Part shown: one piece after another, positions 6,267-6,477 of the stretch | How the letters are laid out: each line of letters opens with the position of its first letter | Position numbering within the stretch: position 1 is the first letter of the stretch | Assembly: GCA_031259515.1 (NCBI GenBank) | Contig: JAIRLK010000035.1 | Location: 1 to 6,477 of the forward strand | DNA length: 6,477 nt | Reading direction: 5' to 3' | DNA from: Treponema sp. | Lineage (GTDB): Bacteria > Spirochaetota > Spirochaetia > Treponematales > Breznakiellaceae | Made by a program: the position numbers and the translations under genes | The notes under the pieces: model-generated | Databases searched by the model: none | Told to the model about the DNA's origin: nothing | The model's input: the letters and a program-made list of their open reading frames with translations, nothing else

Positions 6267-6286
6267 CCCGTTAATCGGGATTTTTT
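6267..6286 (+). terminator. Weak terminator-like hairpin after pyrC
   Basis: CCCG (6267-6270), a TTAAT loop, CGGG (6276-6279) and then A followed by six T residues begin 4 nt past the pyrC stop. The stem is only 4 bp, so termination is probably partial at best and read-through into pyrF is likely. Confidence 0.35.
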
Positions 6287-6319
6287 GGAGCCTGCAAGGT
6301 ACATATTTATACTATTTTA

Positions 6320-6332
6320 TGCGCGAAGCGCA
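6320..6332 (+). repeat. Small hairpin in the pyrC-pyrF gap
   Basis: TGCGC-GAA-GCGCA is a perfect 5-bp stem with a GAA loop, placed in an A/T-rich gap 39 nt before pyrF. It could be an RNA processing or stabilising element. No T-run follows, so it is not a terminator. Confidence 0.35.
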
Positions 6333-6357
6333 ACAGGTTCTAAACTGGTTAATGATT

Positions 6358-6363
6358 GAGGAG
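6358..6363 (+). promoter_or_regulatory. Ribosome binding site of pyrF
   Basis: GAGGAG lies 8 nt before the ATG at 6372. A second in-frame ATG at 6381 would be 17 nt away, which is too far, so 6372 is preferred. Confidence 0.7.
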
Positions 6364-6371
6364 CAACGCCA

Positions 6372-6477
6372 ATGTACAATATGGATAAACTCTACGAAGC
6401 GGTAGCTGCGAAAGGCCCTGTCTGTGTGGGCTTGGACACCACTCCCGCTTACCTACCCCCGGCCGTCCTTAGGGGAG
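6372..6477 (+). CDS. pyrF: Orotidine-5'-phosphate decarboxylase, N-terminal part (cut by window edge)
   Basis: Thirty-five codons are visible. The protein begins MYNMDKLYEAVAAKGPVCVG and runs on into LDT (residues 21-23). The CVGLDT strand with its aspartate (D22) followed by a P-x-x-LP segment is the first beta strand of class 2 orotidine-5'-phosphate decarboxylases, the form longer than the E. coli type. The enzyme converts OMP to UMP, the last step of the pathway, in the cytosol. The position after pyrC supports the call. The catalytic Asp-Lys-Asp-Lys cluster lies beyond the window, so integrity cannot be judged. Confidence 0.82.
   Translation, partial: MYNMDKLYEAVAAKGPVCVGLDTTPAYLPPAVLRG

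Overview
The window looks like chromosomal DNA from a spirochaete, most likely a treponeme of the termite-gut or free-living type. The grounds are a large cysteine-free exported protein that ends in an OmpA peptidoglycan-binding domain and carries FlgD/CHU_C-like Ig repeats, next to a class I dihydroorotase and a class 2-type orotidine-5'-phosphate decarboxylase. Host-restricted treponemes such as T. pallidum lack the de novo pyrimidine pathway, so a metabolically fuller relative is implied. The species assignment is inference; no 16S or other marker gene is present.

Layout. Bases 1-298 hold no gene I can name, only the possible 3' tail of a reading frame entering from the left and one copy of a 17-bp repeat (273-289). 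Bases 299-363 are three GC-rich hairpins in a row, lying downstream of a large minus-strand gene (389-4498). That gene encodes a 1369-residue envelope protein: signal peptide, glycine-rich beta-barrel-like domain, eight Ig-like repeats, then an OmpA C-terminal domain. Bases 4499-4924 form a divergent intergenic region. It contains a 140-bp element bounded by 13-bp inverted repeats, an internal array of 21-bp units, and two overlapping, oppositely directed sigma-70-like promoters. On the plus strand follow pyrC (4925-6262), a short gap with a weak terminator-like hairpin, and the first 35 codons of pyrF (from 6372), cut by the window edge.

Function. pyrC and pyrF catalyse the third and last steps of UMP synthesis and are probably co-transcribed. 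The OmpA-family protein is probably a long tether from the outer membrane to the peptidoglycan; nothing ties it to pyrimidine metabolism apart from the shared control region. The most notable observations are the phased GTTC-N-GAAC array between the divergent genes, the alternating two-type arrangement of the Ig repeats, and an Asp-to-Asn change at the usual peptidoglycan-binding aspartate. I did not find a defence, CRISPR or other clearly new multi-gene system.
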